This document shows, piece by piece, positions 1-7,304 of a stretch of 18,154 nucleotides of DNA; positions within the stretch are counted from its first letter, which is position 1, and every line of letters starts with the position of its first letter. Source of the DNA: an uncultured Odoribacter sp. (GTDB lineage Bacteria; Bacteroidota; Bacteroidia; Bacteroidales; Marinifilaceae); NCBI GenBank assembly GCA_905193145.1, contig CAJJNP010000053.1, positions 1 to 18,154 of the forward strand. The letters run 5' to 3'. A program made the translations under genes and the position numbers. The notes below the pieces were generated by a model that saw only the letters and a list, made by a program, of their open reading frames with translations, was not told the origin of the DNA and ran no database searches.

Positions 1-251
1 AGCAAAATCATGCCTGCGCACGTACCCCATACAGGCAATCCTTCCAATATCCTTTGCCGCAAAGGTTCCATCATCCCAGTACGATTCAATAATTTACCCA
101 TAGTAGTGCTCTCTCCTCCCGGCAATATAATACCATCCAGTTCTGACAACTGCTCAGGATAGCGCACAACCACTGGTTCATGCCCTATAGCTGCAATATG
201 TTGCTGATGTTCAACAAATGCTCCTTGAAATCCCAATATTCCAATTTTCAT
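1..251 (-). CDS. pdxT: Pyridoxal 5'-phosphate synthase glutaminase subunit PdxT (3' end outside window)
   Basis: Glutamine amidotransferase subunit of the DXP-independent vitamin B6 pathway. It releases ammonia from glutamine and passes it to PdxS, which builds PLP from ribose 5-phosphate and glyceraldehyde 3-phosphate. Only the first 83 residues are present. The start [12 protein letters not shown] is a typical PdxT N-terminus. The oxyanion-region motif GGES is at residues 45-48 and the nucleophile elbow WGTCAG carries the catalytic cysteine at 78, so this glutaminase looks active as far as it can be read. The start at 251 fits family alignments; an in-frame ATG at 260 would add three residues. 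The gene follows pdxS by about 50 nt on the same strand, but a terminator-like hairpin lies between them. Confidence 0.93.
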   Translation of the reverse strand, partial: MKIGILGFQGAFVEHQQHIAAIGHEPVVVRYPEQLSELDGIILPGGESTTMGKLLNRTGMMEPLRQRILEGLPVWGTCAGMIL

Positions 252-269
252 TATATTCATTTTAAGTTT

Positions 270-299
270 AAAAAAAGAGTGCCGAAGCACTCTCTTTTT
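270..299 (-). terminator. Intrinsic terminator-like hairpin between pdxS and pdxT
   Basis: On the minus strand a 7-bp stem (276-282 with 287-293) is closed by a TTCG tetraloop and followed by a run of seven T (complement of 270-276). It sits immediately after the pdxS stop and ends about 19 nt before the pdxT start. This is the normal form of a Rho-independent terminator, so pdxT is expressed either by readthrough or from a start site I cannot see. Confidence 0.75.
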
Positions 300-301
300 T
301 A

Positions 302-1171
302 TTACCATCCTCTTTCTGCGTATTTGTTTTCAAGAGTTTTGATTTCCAGTCCGGACATCGCTTCTCCCAAGTTTTCAGACAACTCTGCCAATTTAACCGG
401 GTCATTGTAGTAAGTCACAGCCTGAACAATTGCTTTAGCACGTTTTTCAGGATCACCAGACTTGAAGATTCCAGAACCTACAAACACACCTTCAGAACCC
501 AACTGCATCATCAAAGCAGCGTCAGCAGGAGTTGCGATACCACCTGCAGCAAAGTTCACAACCGGCAATTTCCCGTTTTCATGCACATATTTTACTAATT
601 CAAACGGTGCGCAGAATTCTTTTGCCAAGCTCATCAATTCTTCCGGTCCAGCATTTTTAACACGGCGCATATCATCGTTAATCTGACGCATGTGTGTCAC
701 AGCCTCAACCACATTACCAGTTCCTGCCTCACCTTTTGTACGAATCATAGCCGCACCTTCACCAATTCTACGCAATGCTTCACCCAAATTACGAGCGCCA
801 CAAACAAAAGGAACTTTAAAAGCAGTTTTATCAACATGATACATTTCGTCTGCAGGAGTCAACACTTCACTTTCATCGATAAAATCAATACCGATAGCTT
901 CCAAAATCTGAGCTTCTACAAAATGACCAATTCTTACTTTTGCCATTACAGGAATGGATACTGCCTTCTGTATAGCTTTAATCATCTGAGGATCAGACAT
1001 ACGAGCAACACCACCATCACGGCGGATGTCTGCCGGTACACGCTCCAGTGCCATTACAGCACATGCACCTGCAGCCTCTGCAATTTTTGCCTGCTCTGCA
1101 TTCGTTACATCCATAATAACTCCGCCCTTAAGCATTTGGGCCAGATTCTTGTTTAATTCATATTTTCCCAT
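302..1171 (-). CDS. pdxS: Pyridoxal 5'-phosphate synthase synthase subunit PdxS
   Basis: The (beta/alpha)8-barrel subunit of PLP synthase that condenses ribose 5-phosphate, glyceraldehyde 3-phosphate and PdxT-supplied ammonia into PLP. It normally assembles as a 12:12 complex with PdxT. At 289 residues it is full length. Family motifs are intact: [13 protein letters not shown] with the conserved Asp at 21, [15 protein letters not shown] with the substrate-binding Lys at 78, [15 protein letters not shown] near 47-61, and the second lysine at 146 within [10 protein letters not shown]. The ATG at 1171 gives the usual short N-terminus [10 protein letters not shown]. It lies 48 nt downstream of galM on the same strand. 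I see no clear TAnnTTTG element in that gap, so co-transcription with galM or an unrecognised promoter are both possible. Confidence 0.97.
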   Translation of the reverse strand: MGKYELNKNLAQMLKGGVIMDVTNAEQAKIAEAAGACAVMALERVPADIRRDGGVARMSDPQMIKAIQKAVSIPVMAKVRIGHFVEAQILEAIGIDFIDESEVLTPADEMYHVDKTAFKVPFVCGARNLGEALRRIGEGAAMIRTKGEAGTGNVVEAVTHMRQINDDMRRVKNAGPEELMSLAKEFCAPFELVKYVHENGKLPVVNFAAGGIATPADAALMMQLGSEGVFVGSGIFKSGDPEKRAKAIVQAVTYYNDPVKLAELSENLGEAMSGLEIKTLENKYAERGW

Positions 1172-1219
1172 GATATAGTAAAATTTTAACTTAAAAGTTT
1201 ATTAAACATTACGATTAAA

Positions 1220-2200
1220 TCACTCAAATCCAAATACAATATTTTTAGAATATTCTTCTCCAGGTTTCAATAACGTGGAAGGGAATTCCAAATGATTGGG
1301 CGAGTCAGGAAAGTATTGCGCCTCTAAAGCCACCCCTGCATAAGGACCATAATTCCGTCCTTTTTTTGCACCCTGTATATTCAGATAGCGACCAGTATAA
1401 ATCTGCAATCCGGGATAATCTGAACATACATACATTTTTATCCCTGTCTCCTTACTTGCCAATTCTGCCATTCTTTTCATTTTTCCTGGCTGATTGAAAA
1501 CGAAACAATCATCCAATCCTCCCTGATTATCTATTACGTGACAAAGAGCTCTAGGGTTTGTAAAATCATAATCCCCCTCTGCCAATACGAACGAACCATC
1601 CGGTATCAAATCATTTGTCTTTAAAAATTGATTTGTATACAATTTCAACAAATGAGACTTTATATCCTGACATTCGGGATTCAAATTAAAATAAGGATGA
1701 TGTGTCAAGTTCACATAACAATTCTTATCTGTTGTCGCATGATAATGTATTTTCAACTCCCTGTCATCCACCGCAAACGTTATCTTAACATTCAAATTTC
1801 CAGGATATTCCTCTTCTCCATCCGGACTACAATAGCCCAAAGTAAGACTTTTCCCATCATAAGTGACAACATCCCATAACTTTTTATCAAAGCCACAGAT
1901 ACCTCCATGCAAATGATTCGCACCATTATTTACAGCCAATTGATATTTCACCCCATCAAGAAGAAATACTCCACCAGCGATTCTATTGGCATAGCGTCCA
2001 ATTCCTGCTCCTAAATAAGCTCCCGATGCAGCATATTCTGATGTCATATAATCCTCTGCATTCTCCATCCCCAACAACACATCAACGAGATTGCCATTTT
2101 TATCCGGAACGAACATCCGAATTATCGTAGCTCCCCACCTAGAAATATGAACCTCTAGATATTTGCTTTTTAATGTGTATATTTCAGTCTTTTCCAACAT
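1220..2200 (-). CDS. galM: Aldose 1-epimerase (galactose mutarotase)
   Basis: Interconverts alpha and beta anomers of galactose, feeding alpha-D-galactose to galactokinase in the Leloir pathway. Visible family landmarks are NRIAGG (72-77), NHLHGG (95-100, substrate histidines), LTHHPYFNL with the catalytic acid His at 167/168, and ALEAQYFPDSPN with the catalytic base Glu at 293. The 326-residue length fits a cytoplasmic GalM, and no signal peptide is evident. The gene is divergent from galK and shares its upstream region, which supports galactose rather than another aldose as the physiological substrate. The galM product should therefore work with the galK and symporter genes on the other strand. 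Confidence 0.94.
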   Translation of the reverse strand: MLEKTEIYTLKSKYLEVHISRWGATIIRMFVPDKNGNLVDVLLGMENAEDYMTSEYAASGAYLGAGIGRYANRIAGGVFLLDGVKYQLAVNNGANHLHGGICGFDKKLWDVVTYDGKSLTLGYCSPDGEEEYPGNLNVKITFAVDDRELKIHYHATTDKNCYVNLTHHPYFNLNPECQDIKSHLLKLYTNQFLKTNDLIPDGSFVLAEGDYDFTNPRALCHVIDNQGGLDDCFVFNQPGKMKRMAELASKETGIKMYVCSDYPGLQIYTGRYLNIQGAKKGRNYGPYAGVALEAQYFPDSPNHLEFPSTLLKPGEEYSKNIVFGFE

Positions 2201-2232
2201 ATACTAAAATATTCTCACTTTTCTATCTACCA

Positions 2233-2257
2233 ATTATTACATTTCGTAAGTAATAAT
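2233..2257. repeat. 8-bp inverted repeat in the galM 5' leader
   Basis: ATTATTAC (2233-2240) is repeated inverted as GTAATAAT (2250-2257) around a 9-nt spacer. It lies between the proposed galM promoter and the galM start. It could be an operator or a weak RNA hairpin. The AT-rich composition makes chance plausible. Confidence 0.3.
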
Positions 2258-2287
2258 GGTATCCTCGCCATTGCCAAGAATTGCCCA

Positions 2288-2317
2288 CAAAGATATTCAT
2301 TAAAACATAGAAACAAA
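2288..2317 (-). promoter_or_regulatory. Candidate galM promoter (TTTG / TATCTTTG)
   Basis: On the minus strand a -7 element TATCTTTG (complement of 2288-2295) matches the Bacteroidetes consensus TAnnTTTG. A -33 TTTG (complement of 2314-2317) lies 18 nt upstream, close to the usual spacing. Transcription would start near 2282, giving a leader of about 80 nt before galM. Confidence 0.5.
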
Positions 2318-2347
2318 GAGAAACAACTAAGAATAAAAAAATATCAT

Positions 2348-2355
2348 TACTTTTG
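2348..2355 (+). promoter_or_regulatory. Candidate galK -7 element TACTTTTG
   Basis: TACTTTTG fits the Bacteroidetes -7 consensus TAnnTTTG and would place the start site about 30 nt before the galK ATG. No TTTG is seen at the expected -33 position, so the promoter may be weak or activator dependent. It is back to back with the proposed galM promoter. Confidence 0.5.
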
Positions 2356-2391
2356 CGTATTATATAAACAATTACACACAAACAATAAAAT

Positions 2392-3546
2392 ATGGACATA
2401 AAAGAACTTGACAACAGATTTCGAGCTATTTACCAAAAACAAGCCGAACATGCTTTTTTTGCTCCAGGACGAGTTAATTTAATCGGAGAGCATACTGATT
2501 ACAATGGAGGCCTTGTATTTCCTTGTGCACTCAGTTTTGGCACCTATCTTCTAATTTCTCCCCGAGGAGACGAACAAACATGCTTTCACAGCTTGAATTT
2601 TGATTTTTCAGTCACTATTAATGCAAACGCTTTCGTAGACAAACCTACAGAATGGATCAAATATCCCTTAGGAGTGATGAAGGAATTTGCAGACCGAGGC
2701 TTCAACCCTTGGGGATATGATGTTTTATATTATGGCAACATCCCTAATGGGGCTGGACTTTCCTCATCCGCATCCATAGAAGTCGTCACGGCAGTCATGC
2801 TAAACGAGATGACAGGAGCCGGTTTGGATATGGTGGAACTAGTAAAGATGTCCCAACATGCGGAAAACGATTACGTAGGTATGAATTGCGGAATCATGGA
2901 TCAGTTTGCTGTCGGTATGGGGAAAGCCAACCATGCAATTGCTCTTGATTGTGCAACATTGAAGTACGAATATGTGCCTCTTATTATGGAAGGATACAAG
3001 TTGGTCATTGCAAATACTAATAAAAAAAGAGGATTGACAGATTCAAAATACAATGAACGACGTAGTGAGTGCGAAGAGGCTGTAGCAACTATTTCAAAAA
3101 TACACCCTATTGAATTTTTATGCGAACTGGGCATGGATGAATTCAATCAATACAGCCATTTACTTACAAACAACACCATACTTCGTCGCGCTCGACATGC
3201 TGTCAGTGAACACCAACGTGTAATGCATGCTATTCAAGCTCTCAAAGAGGGAGAATTGAATAAATTCGGACAGTTGATGAACGAATCGCACAAATCACTG
3301 AAGGAAGATTATGAGGTTACAGGTATTGAGCTCGACACATTAGCAGAAGAAGGGCAATGTTTAGCGGGGGTACTAGGTTCCCGCATGACAGGAGCCGGAT
3401 TTGGAGGTTGCACCGTGACTTTAATTGCAGAAGACAAAGTTAATAGCTATATAGAAAAAATCAGTCAACTATACAAAACTAAAACAAATCTTGAAGCAAC
3501 CTTCTATATTGCAGATATAGGTAATGGAGCTTGTAAAATTTATTAA
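2392..3546 (+). CDS. galK: Galactokinase
   Basis: Phosphorylates alpha-D-galactose with ATP to galactose 1-phosphate, the committed step of the Leloir pathway. The 384-residue protein has all three GHMP-kinase signatures: the galactokinase signature GRVNLIGEHTDYNGG at 26-40 (sugar recognition), the phosphate-binding loop PNGAGLSSSAS at 118-128, and motif 3 GSRMTGAGFGGCTV near 330-343. The catalytic-base Asp is at 170 in GIMDQ. The gene starts at the ATG at 2392 and is followed 21 nt later by the symporter gene, so the two form an operon for uptake plus phosphorylation. GalT and GalE, needed to finish the pathway, are not in the window. Confidence 0.97.
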   Translation: MDIKELDNRFRAIYQKQAEHAFFAPGRVNLIGEHTDYNGGLVFPCALSFGTYLLISPRGDEQTCFHSLNFDFSVTINANAFVDKPTEWIKYPLGVMKEFADRGFNPWGYDVLYYGNIPNGAGLSSSASIEVVTAVMLNEMTGAGLDMVELVKMSQHAENDYVGMNCGIMDQFAVGMGKANHAIALDCATLKYEYVPLIMEGYKLVIANTNKKRGLTDSKYNERRSECEEAVATISKIHPIEFLCELGMDEFNQYSHLLTNNTILRRARHAVSEHQRVMHAIQALKEGELNKFGQLMNESHKSLKEDYEVTGIELDTLAEEGQCLAGVLGSRMTGAGFGGCTVTLIAEDKVNSYIEKISQLYKTKTNLEATFYIADIGNGACKIY

Positions 3547-3567
3547 TAAACAATTCCAAATATTATC

Positions 3568-5199
3568 ATGAATCCAAGTTTTCATTTCATAGACTTTGCG
3601 ATCCTCGGTGTGTATGCATTATTACTTATAGGAATCGGGCTATGGGTTTCCCGCACCAAAAAGGGACAAACAAAAACAGCAGAAGATTATTTTCTTGCCA
3701 GTAAAGCACTTCCCTGGTGGGCTATCGGCTCTTCATTAATCGCAGCCAATATCTCAGCAGAACAATTTATTGGAATGTCCGGTTCTGGTTTTGCCGGAGG
3801 ATTAGCTATTGCTTCCTATGAATTCATGGCCGCACTGACTTTGATTATCGTCGGAAAATTCTTTTTACCCATTTTTATAAAACAAGGTATCTATACCATA
3901 CCTGAATTTGTTGAGAGACGATTTTCCACAAACTTAAAAACTATACTTGCTGTTTTCTGGATTGCACTTTTCATCTTTGTAAACTTAACGTCAGTGCTTT
4001 TTCTTGGTGGTAAAGCAATTGACACCATAATCGGAGTTGGAGACGGAAGCATGGTCATTCCGGCCATTATAGCATTAGCTCTATTTGCTGCCGCCTACTC
4101 TCTCTATGGCGGACTTTCAGCTGTAGCCTGGACAGATATTATACAAGTAGCCTTATTAGTCATCGGCGGACTAATAACAACACTTATCGCCTTGCACTAC
4201 GTAACTCCAGAAGGAGGTATTATAAATGGTATTTCTCATGTTGCAGATGTTGCTGGAAACAAATTTGACATGATCTTATCACGAGATCACAAAGAATACA
4301 ACAACTTACCAGGAATTTATGTCCTAGTGGGAGGACTTTGGGTTGCTAATCTATACTATTGGGGATTCAACCAATATATCATCCAGCGCACCTTAGCTGC
4401 CAAATCTTTAAAAGAAGCTCAAAGAGGTATTGCCTTTGCTGCCTTTTTAAAAATGCTCATCCCATTTATTGTTGCTGTTCCAGGAATTGTTGCATGGGTT
4501 ATGTATTCAGAGAACCTTCACGATGCACAAAAAGCTTTCCAAATTACCGGTTCAACCGCACTAAATAACGACAATGCTTATCCATGGCTAATCAGTACTT
4601 TCATTCCTGTTGGTTTAAAAGGCTTAGTGTTGGCAGCGTTGGCAGCAGCCATTGTTTCATCACTGGCCTCTATGCTTAATTCTACGTCAACAATCTTTAC
4701 AATGGATATTTACAAGCCCTACATCAACAAGCAGGCTTCACAGACTCAATTAGTCAATATTGGACGTATCACAGCAGCAGTGGCTTTAATTGTTGCGGTA
4801 TTATTAGCTCCACTTTTAGGAGGAATTGACCAAATGTTCCAATACATTCAAGAATACACCGGTCTTGTAAGTCCTGGTATTTTAGCCGTATTCATCATGG
4901 GACTATTCTGGAAGAAAGCGACCAACAAAGGAGCAATCTGGGGCGTATTGTTATCTATCCCGATTGCACTTGTGTTCAAGGTGCTACCACTAGAAATGCC
5001 ATTTATGGACCAAATGTTCTACACCTGTCTTATCACCATGGCTATCATTTTCATGATTAGCTTGAGTACCTGCCCTACAGATGACGATCCTAAAGCAATA
5101 GCATTGACTGCCGACATGTTTAAGACAGATAAAGTCTTTAACATTTGTGCCTATATTATTTGCATTTTATTAGCCGTAATCTATGTTGTGTTTTTTTAA
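3568..5199 (+). CDS. sglT: Sodium/galactose (glucose) symporter, SSS family, vSGLT-like
   Basis: Inner-membrane Na+-coupled sugar importer of the solute:sodium symporter family (LeuT fold, about 14 membrane segments). The 543-residue protein matches Vibrio vSGLT in length, as I recall that sequence, and at its ligand residues. Proposed sugar contacts are Q66 (AEQFIG), E85 (SYEF), N261 and gating Y264 (ANLYYW), K295 (AAFLK) and Q428 (YIQEYTG). The Na2-site residues A59 and I62 in TM1 and A361, S364, S365 (AIVSSLAS) are kept. Its position directly behind galK makes galactose the likely main substrate, with glucose possible. The gene ends at a strong hairpin shared with the convergent sigma-factor gene. 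Confidence 0.93.
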   Translation: MNPSFHFIDFAILGVYALLLIGIGLWVSRTKKGQTKTAEDYFLASKALPWWAIGSSLIAANISAEQFIGMSGSGFAGGLAIASYEFMAALTLIIVGKFFLPIFIKQGIYTIPEFVERRFSTNLKTILAVFWIALFIFVNLTSVLFLGGKAIDTIIGVGDGSMVIPAIIALALFAAAYSLYGGLSAVAWTDIIQVALLVIGGLITTLIALHYVTPEGGIINGISHVADVAGNKFDMILSRDHKEYNNLPGIYVLVGGLWVANLYYWGFNQYIIQRTLAAKSLKEAQRGIAFAAFLKMLIPFIVAVPGIVAWVMYSENLHDAQKAFQITGSTALNNDNAYPWLISTFIPVGLKGLVLAALAAAIVSSLASMLNSTSTIFTMDIYKPYINKQASQTQLVNIGRITAAVALIVAVLLAPLLGGIDQMFQYIQEYTGLVSPGILAVFIMGLFWKKATNKGAIWGVLLSIPIALVFKVLPLEMPFMDQMFYTCLITMAIIFMISLSTCPTDDDPKAIALTADMFKTDKVFNICAYIICILLAVIYVVFF

Positions 5200-5216
5200 T
5201 TAGAAAATCAGATAGA

Positions 5217-5254
5217 ATAAACAAAGCGACTTCAAAAGAAGTCGCTTTGTTTAT
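5217..5254. terminator. Bidirectional terminator between sglT and the sigma-factor gene
   Basis: A perfect 17-bp stem (5217-5233 with 5238-5254) with an AAAA loop. The arms contain A-rich and T-rich ends, so it can act in both directions. It lies after the symporter stop and its distal arm overlaps the stop codon of the convergent sigma-factor gene (5251-5253). Confidence 0.85.
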
Positions 5255-6120
5255 AGATAAGCTTTAAGCCACACTGTATTTTTTAATCCCTTTAATTTTT
5301 TCAGAGCCTTCGTTTTAACTTGGCGCACCCTTTCTGCAGTAAGACCTAATTCTCGTCCAATTTCCTCTAAAGACATTGGATTATAATCATCTAAACCATA
5401 ATACATCTCCAATATCATAGCTTCTCTTTCAGACAACACAACAAACGAACGTTTCAAATCTTTTCGGAGAGAATCTTGATTAACGAAAGTTTCCGGCGTC
5501 TGTACATTGGACTCTATCGGCACATAGACATCCCCCAAAGCAACAGCATCCTCATCTTGGGTTAACGGAGCATCCATTGAAATCGGTTTGGAAGATATTT
5601 TCATATACTCTTTAACCTCCAAAGGCGACATATCCATTTGTGCAGCCAATTCTTCCGCCGTCGGTTCACGCTGATATTCCTGTTCCAAAGCACCGACACA
5701 GCGTGTTAATTTATTTATCATATTGATTTTATTCAAAGGCAACCGAATCAGGCGGGCATTCTCAGCAATAGCTTGGAGAATTGATTGACGAATCCACCAT
5801 ACCGCATAAGAGATAAATTTAAACCCTTTAGTTTCATCATAAGATTCAACCGCTTTCAATAGGCCTAAATTTCCTTCATTAATTAAATCACCTAATGTCA
5901 ATCCATAATTCTGATATTGCTTTGCAACTGATACAACGAATCGTAAATTGCAAATGATTAACCTTTTGCGAGCCTCTATATCTCCATGATGAGCTTTTTG
6001 TGCAAGCTCTACCTCCTCTTCTGGAGTCAAAACGTTAATTTTACCTATCTCCTGAAGATATTTATCAATAGAATAGGACTCACGCCCTGTTATCTGTTTA
6101 GTTATCTTTAGTTGTCTCAT
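5251..6120 (-). CDS. RpoD/SigA-like sigma-70 factor (probably a paralogue of the primary sigma)
   Basis: Cytoplasmic RNA polymerase sigma subunit. The chosen start at 6120 gives 289 residues beginning MRQLKITKQITGRES, the usual start of Bacteroidetes RpoD; an open frame runs upstream to 6228 but lacks family similarity. Order seen: region 1.2 (about 14-46), regions 2.1-2.4 (56-130, with NLRFVVSVAKQYQN, DLINEGNLGLLKA and FKFISYAVWWIRQSILQA), region 3 (131-205), region 4 (215-285) with the helix-turn-helix LEEIGRELGLTAERVRQ. Compared with the phylum's primary sigma as I remember it, region 3 and the C-terminus (WLKAYL rather than LLKSYLG) differ, and region 4.2 reads TAERVRQ instead of TRERIRQ. 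I therefore favour a group 2 paralogue, but a divergent primary sigma cannot be excluded. Confidence 0.88.
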   Translation of the reverse strand: MRQLKITKQITGRESYSIDKYLQEIGKINVLTPEEEVELAQKAHHGDIEARKRLIICNLRFVVSVAKQYQNYGLTLGDLINEGNLGLLKAVESYDETKGFKFISYAVWWIRQSILQAIAENARLIRLPLNKINMINKLTRCVGALEQEYQREPTAEELAAQMDMSPLEVKEYMKISSKPISMDAPLTQDEDAVALGDVYVPIESNVQTPETFVNQDSLRKDLKRSFVVLSEREAMILEMYYGLDDYNPMSLEEIGRELGLTAERVRQVKTKALKKLKGLKNTVWLKAYL

Positions 6121-6255
6121 ATTGTAGGTTAAGGCGGTTAAAGCTAATAAATGAATTCTACAAAAACAAACATTTCCAATTATTTGTACTCTGCCTAACA
6201 ATACGCTTTTAATCATTCTAAGTTGCAAACTGCTAACAAAAAAAGACCCTAATTG

Positions 6256-6287
6256 TTTGGAGGCACCAAAAAAAATGCATACTTTTG
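6256..6287 (+). promoter_or_regulatory. rpmH promoter (TTTG-N20-TACTTTTG)
   Basis: A textbook Bacteroidetes promoter: -33 TTTG at 6256-6259, 20-nt spacer, and -7 TACTTTTG at 6280-6287. The start site would be near 6293, about 34 nt before rpmH. It is the best-matched promoter in the window, in keeping with a ribosomal protein gene. Confidence 0.8.
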
Positions 6288-6326
6288 CAGCTCAAAAGTG
6301 AAAATAACGATAAAATATAATTGACA

Positions 6327-6485
6327 ATGAAACGGACATTTCAACCCTCAAACACAAAAAGAAGAAACAAGCACGGGTTCAGAGAAAGAATGGCTACAGC
6401 TGGCGGCAGAGCAGTATTAGCAAGAAGAAGAGCTAAAGGCAGAAAAAAATTAACTGTATCTGACGAGCACAGACACAAAGCATAA
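6327..6485 (+). CDS. rpmH: 50S ribosomal protein L34 (bL34)
   Basis: Very small, very basic large-subunit ribosomal protein of 52 residues. The N-terminus [19 protein letters not shown] and the core [19 protein letters not shown] are diagnostic of bL34. The tail [12 protein letters not shown] extends a little past the usual 44-46 residues, which is common in Bacteroidetes. It is flanked by its own promoter and a strong terminator, so it is largely a single-gene transcript. rnpA, the frequent neighbour in other phyla, is not beside it. Confidence 0.97.
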   Translation: MKRTFQPSNTKRRNKHGFRERMATAGGRAVLARRRAKGRKKLTVSDEHRHKA

Positions 6486-6503
6486 TTCTTTTATGAGGAT
6501 ATT

Positions 6504-6533
6504 AAAAGCTGCCTTTTAGGGGCAGCTTTTTTT
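6504..6533 (+). terminator. rpmH intrinsic terminator
   Basis: A 10-bp stem AAAAGCTGCC (6504-6513) with GGCAGCTTTT (6521-6530) and a 7-nt loop, followed by more T. It lies 18 nt after the rpmH stop and 23 nt before the next gene. Confidence 0.88.
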
Positions 6534-6555
6534 AATAAAACTCAAGCAAATAATA

Positions 6556-7299
6556 ATGGCAAAATTAGAAGGTAAGAATATTAATAGTTTCGAAGAATTA
6601 TTGGCGATTGCCGGTCCCAACTTTAACATTCTAGAAGAGGAAATCGACATTGAAATACAAAAAAAATTTATTGCAATGTCTGAAGAAATCAAACAACGCC
6701 ATAATTTTGCAATTTTACAACAAAAATATCTGCATGATAACAGCCCACTTTTTGATGAGACAATTGCTGATGATGCTAAAAAAGAGATATTAGTGATTTT
6801 GTCTTACCTCCCAGAACCAAGTGCTTATCGTGCTATAGAATTATTCTCAAAATTAGATACTCCACTAAAAAAGTGGGCAATTGTTTCACTCCAACAATCG
6901 CGTATTTTATTACAGTCGAGTTTATTAGATGATCCTGGAATCTTCATTTCCACCGGTCTAGGAGGTCAAGGTTCTTTACTACGCTTTTTTATCGTCCTCC
7001 TTCATGCTACCCCCCAAGGCTTGGAAGAATACCAGAAAAATCTGATGAAAAAAGAAATCCAATTAGCCATCACCAAAGCACAAGGCATTGTTGAGGAGAT
7101 TGAATATACACCGGCATACACAACCTTATTGCTTCTATTACCACTACAGATTGACTTACCTACAGTTTTGAATGGCATCATTCAAGAATGTAATCAGTAT
7201 GGACATTTTTTACGAAATAATCTACTTATTACTAACGTCAAAAGAATTCCGAATGAAGAGATTGAACATATAATCAAGAATACATCTCCCAAAGACTAG
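6556..7299 (+). CDS. Hypothetical protein, 247 aa
   Basis: I do not recognise this family. The frame is long, starts with ATG 70 nt after rpmH, and has codon usage like its neighbours, so it is probably a real gene. No signal peptide, lipobox, transmembrane helix or nucleotide-binding motif is visible. The sequence looks mainly alpha-helical and soluble, with an acidic N-terminal part (EEEIDIEIQKKF near 26-37), a leucine-rich hydrophobic run LLLLLPLQIDLP near 193-204, and a lysine-bearing C-terminus. It lies behind the rpmH terminator with no obvious promoter of its own, so its transcripts may come from readthrough. Its stop is only 5 nt from the convergent gene's stop, with no terminator between. 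Confidence 0.75.
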   Translation: MAKLEGKNINSFEELLAIAGPNFNILEEEIDIEIQKKFIAMSEEIKQRHNFAILQQKYLHDNSPLFDETIADDAKKEILVILSYLPEPSAYRAIELFSKLDTPLKKWAIVSLQQSRILLQSSLLDDPGIFISTGLGGQGSLLRFFIVLLHATPQGLEEYQKNLMKKEIQLAITKAQGIVEEIEYTPAYTTLLLLLPLQIDLPTVLNGIIQECNQYGHFLRNNLLITNVKRIPNEEIEHIIKNTSPKD

Positions 7300-7304
7300 T
7301 TATT

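Noticed and set aside
692..1156. 154-aa plus-strand open frame antisense to pdxS
   Set aside because: Shadow of a strongly coding gene; the translation is rich in Cys, Ser, Thr and His without motifs.
2223..2414. 63-aa minus-strand open frame in the galM-galK gap
   Set aside because: It overlaps both proposed promoters and the galK start, has low-complexity hydrophobic composition and no family resemblance.
6121..6228. 36-codon N-terminal extension of the sigma factor
   Set aside because: No similarity to RpoD N-termini; the ATG at 6120 gives the family start MRQLKIT.
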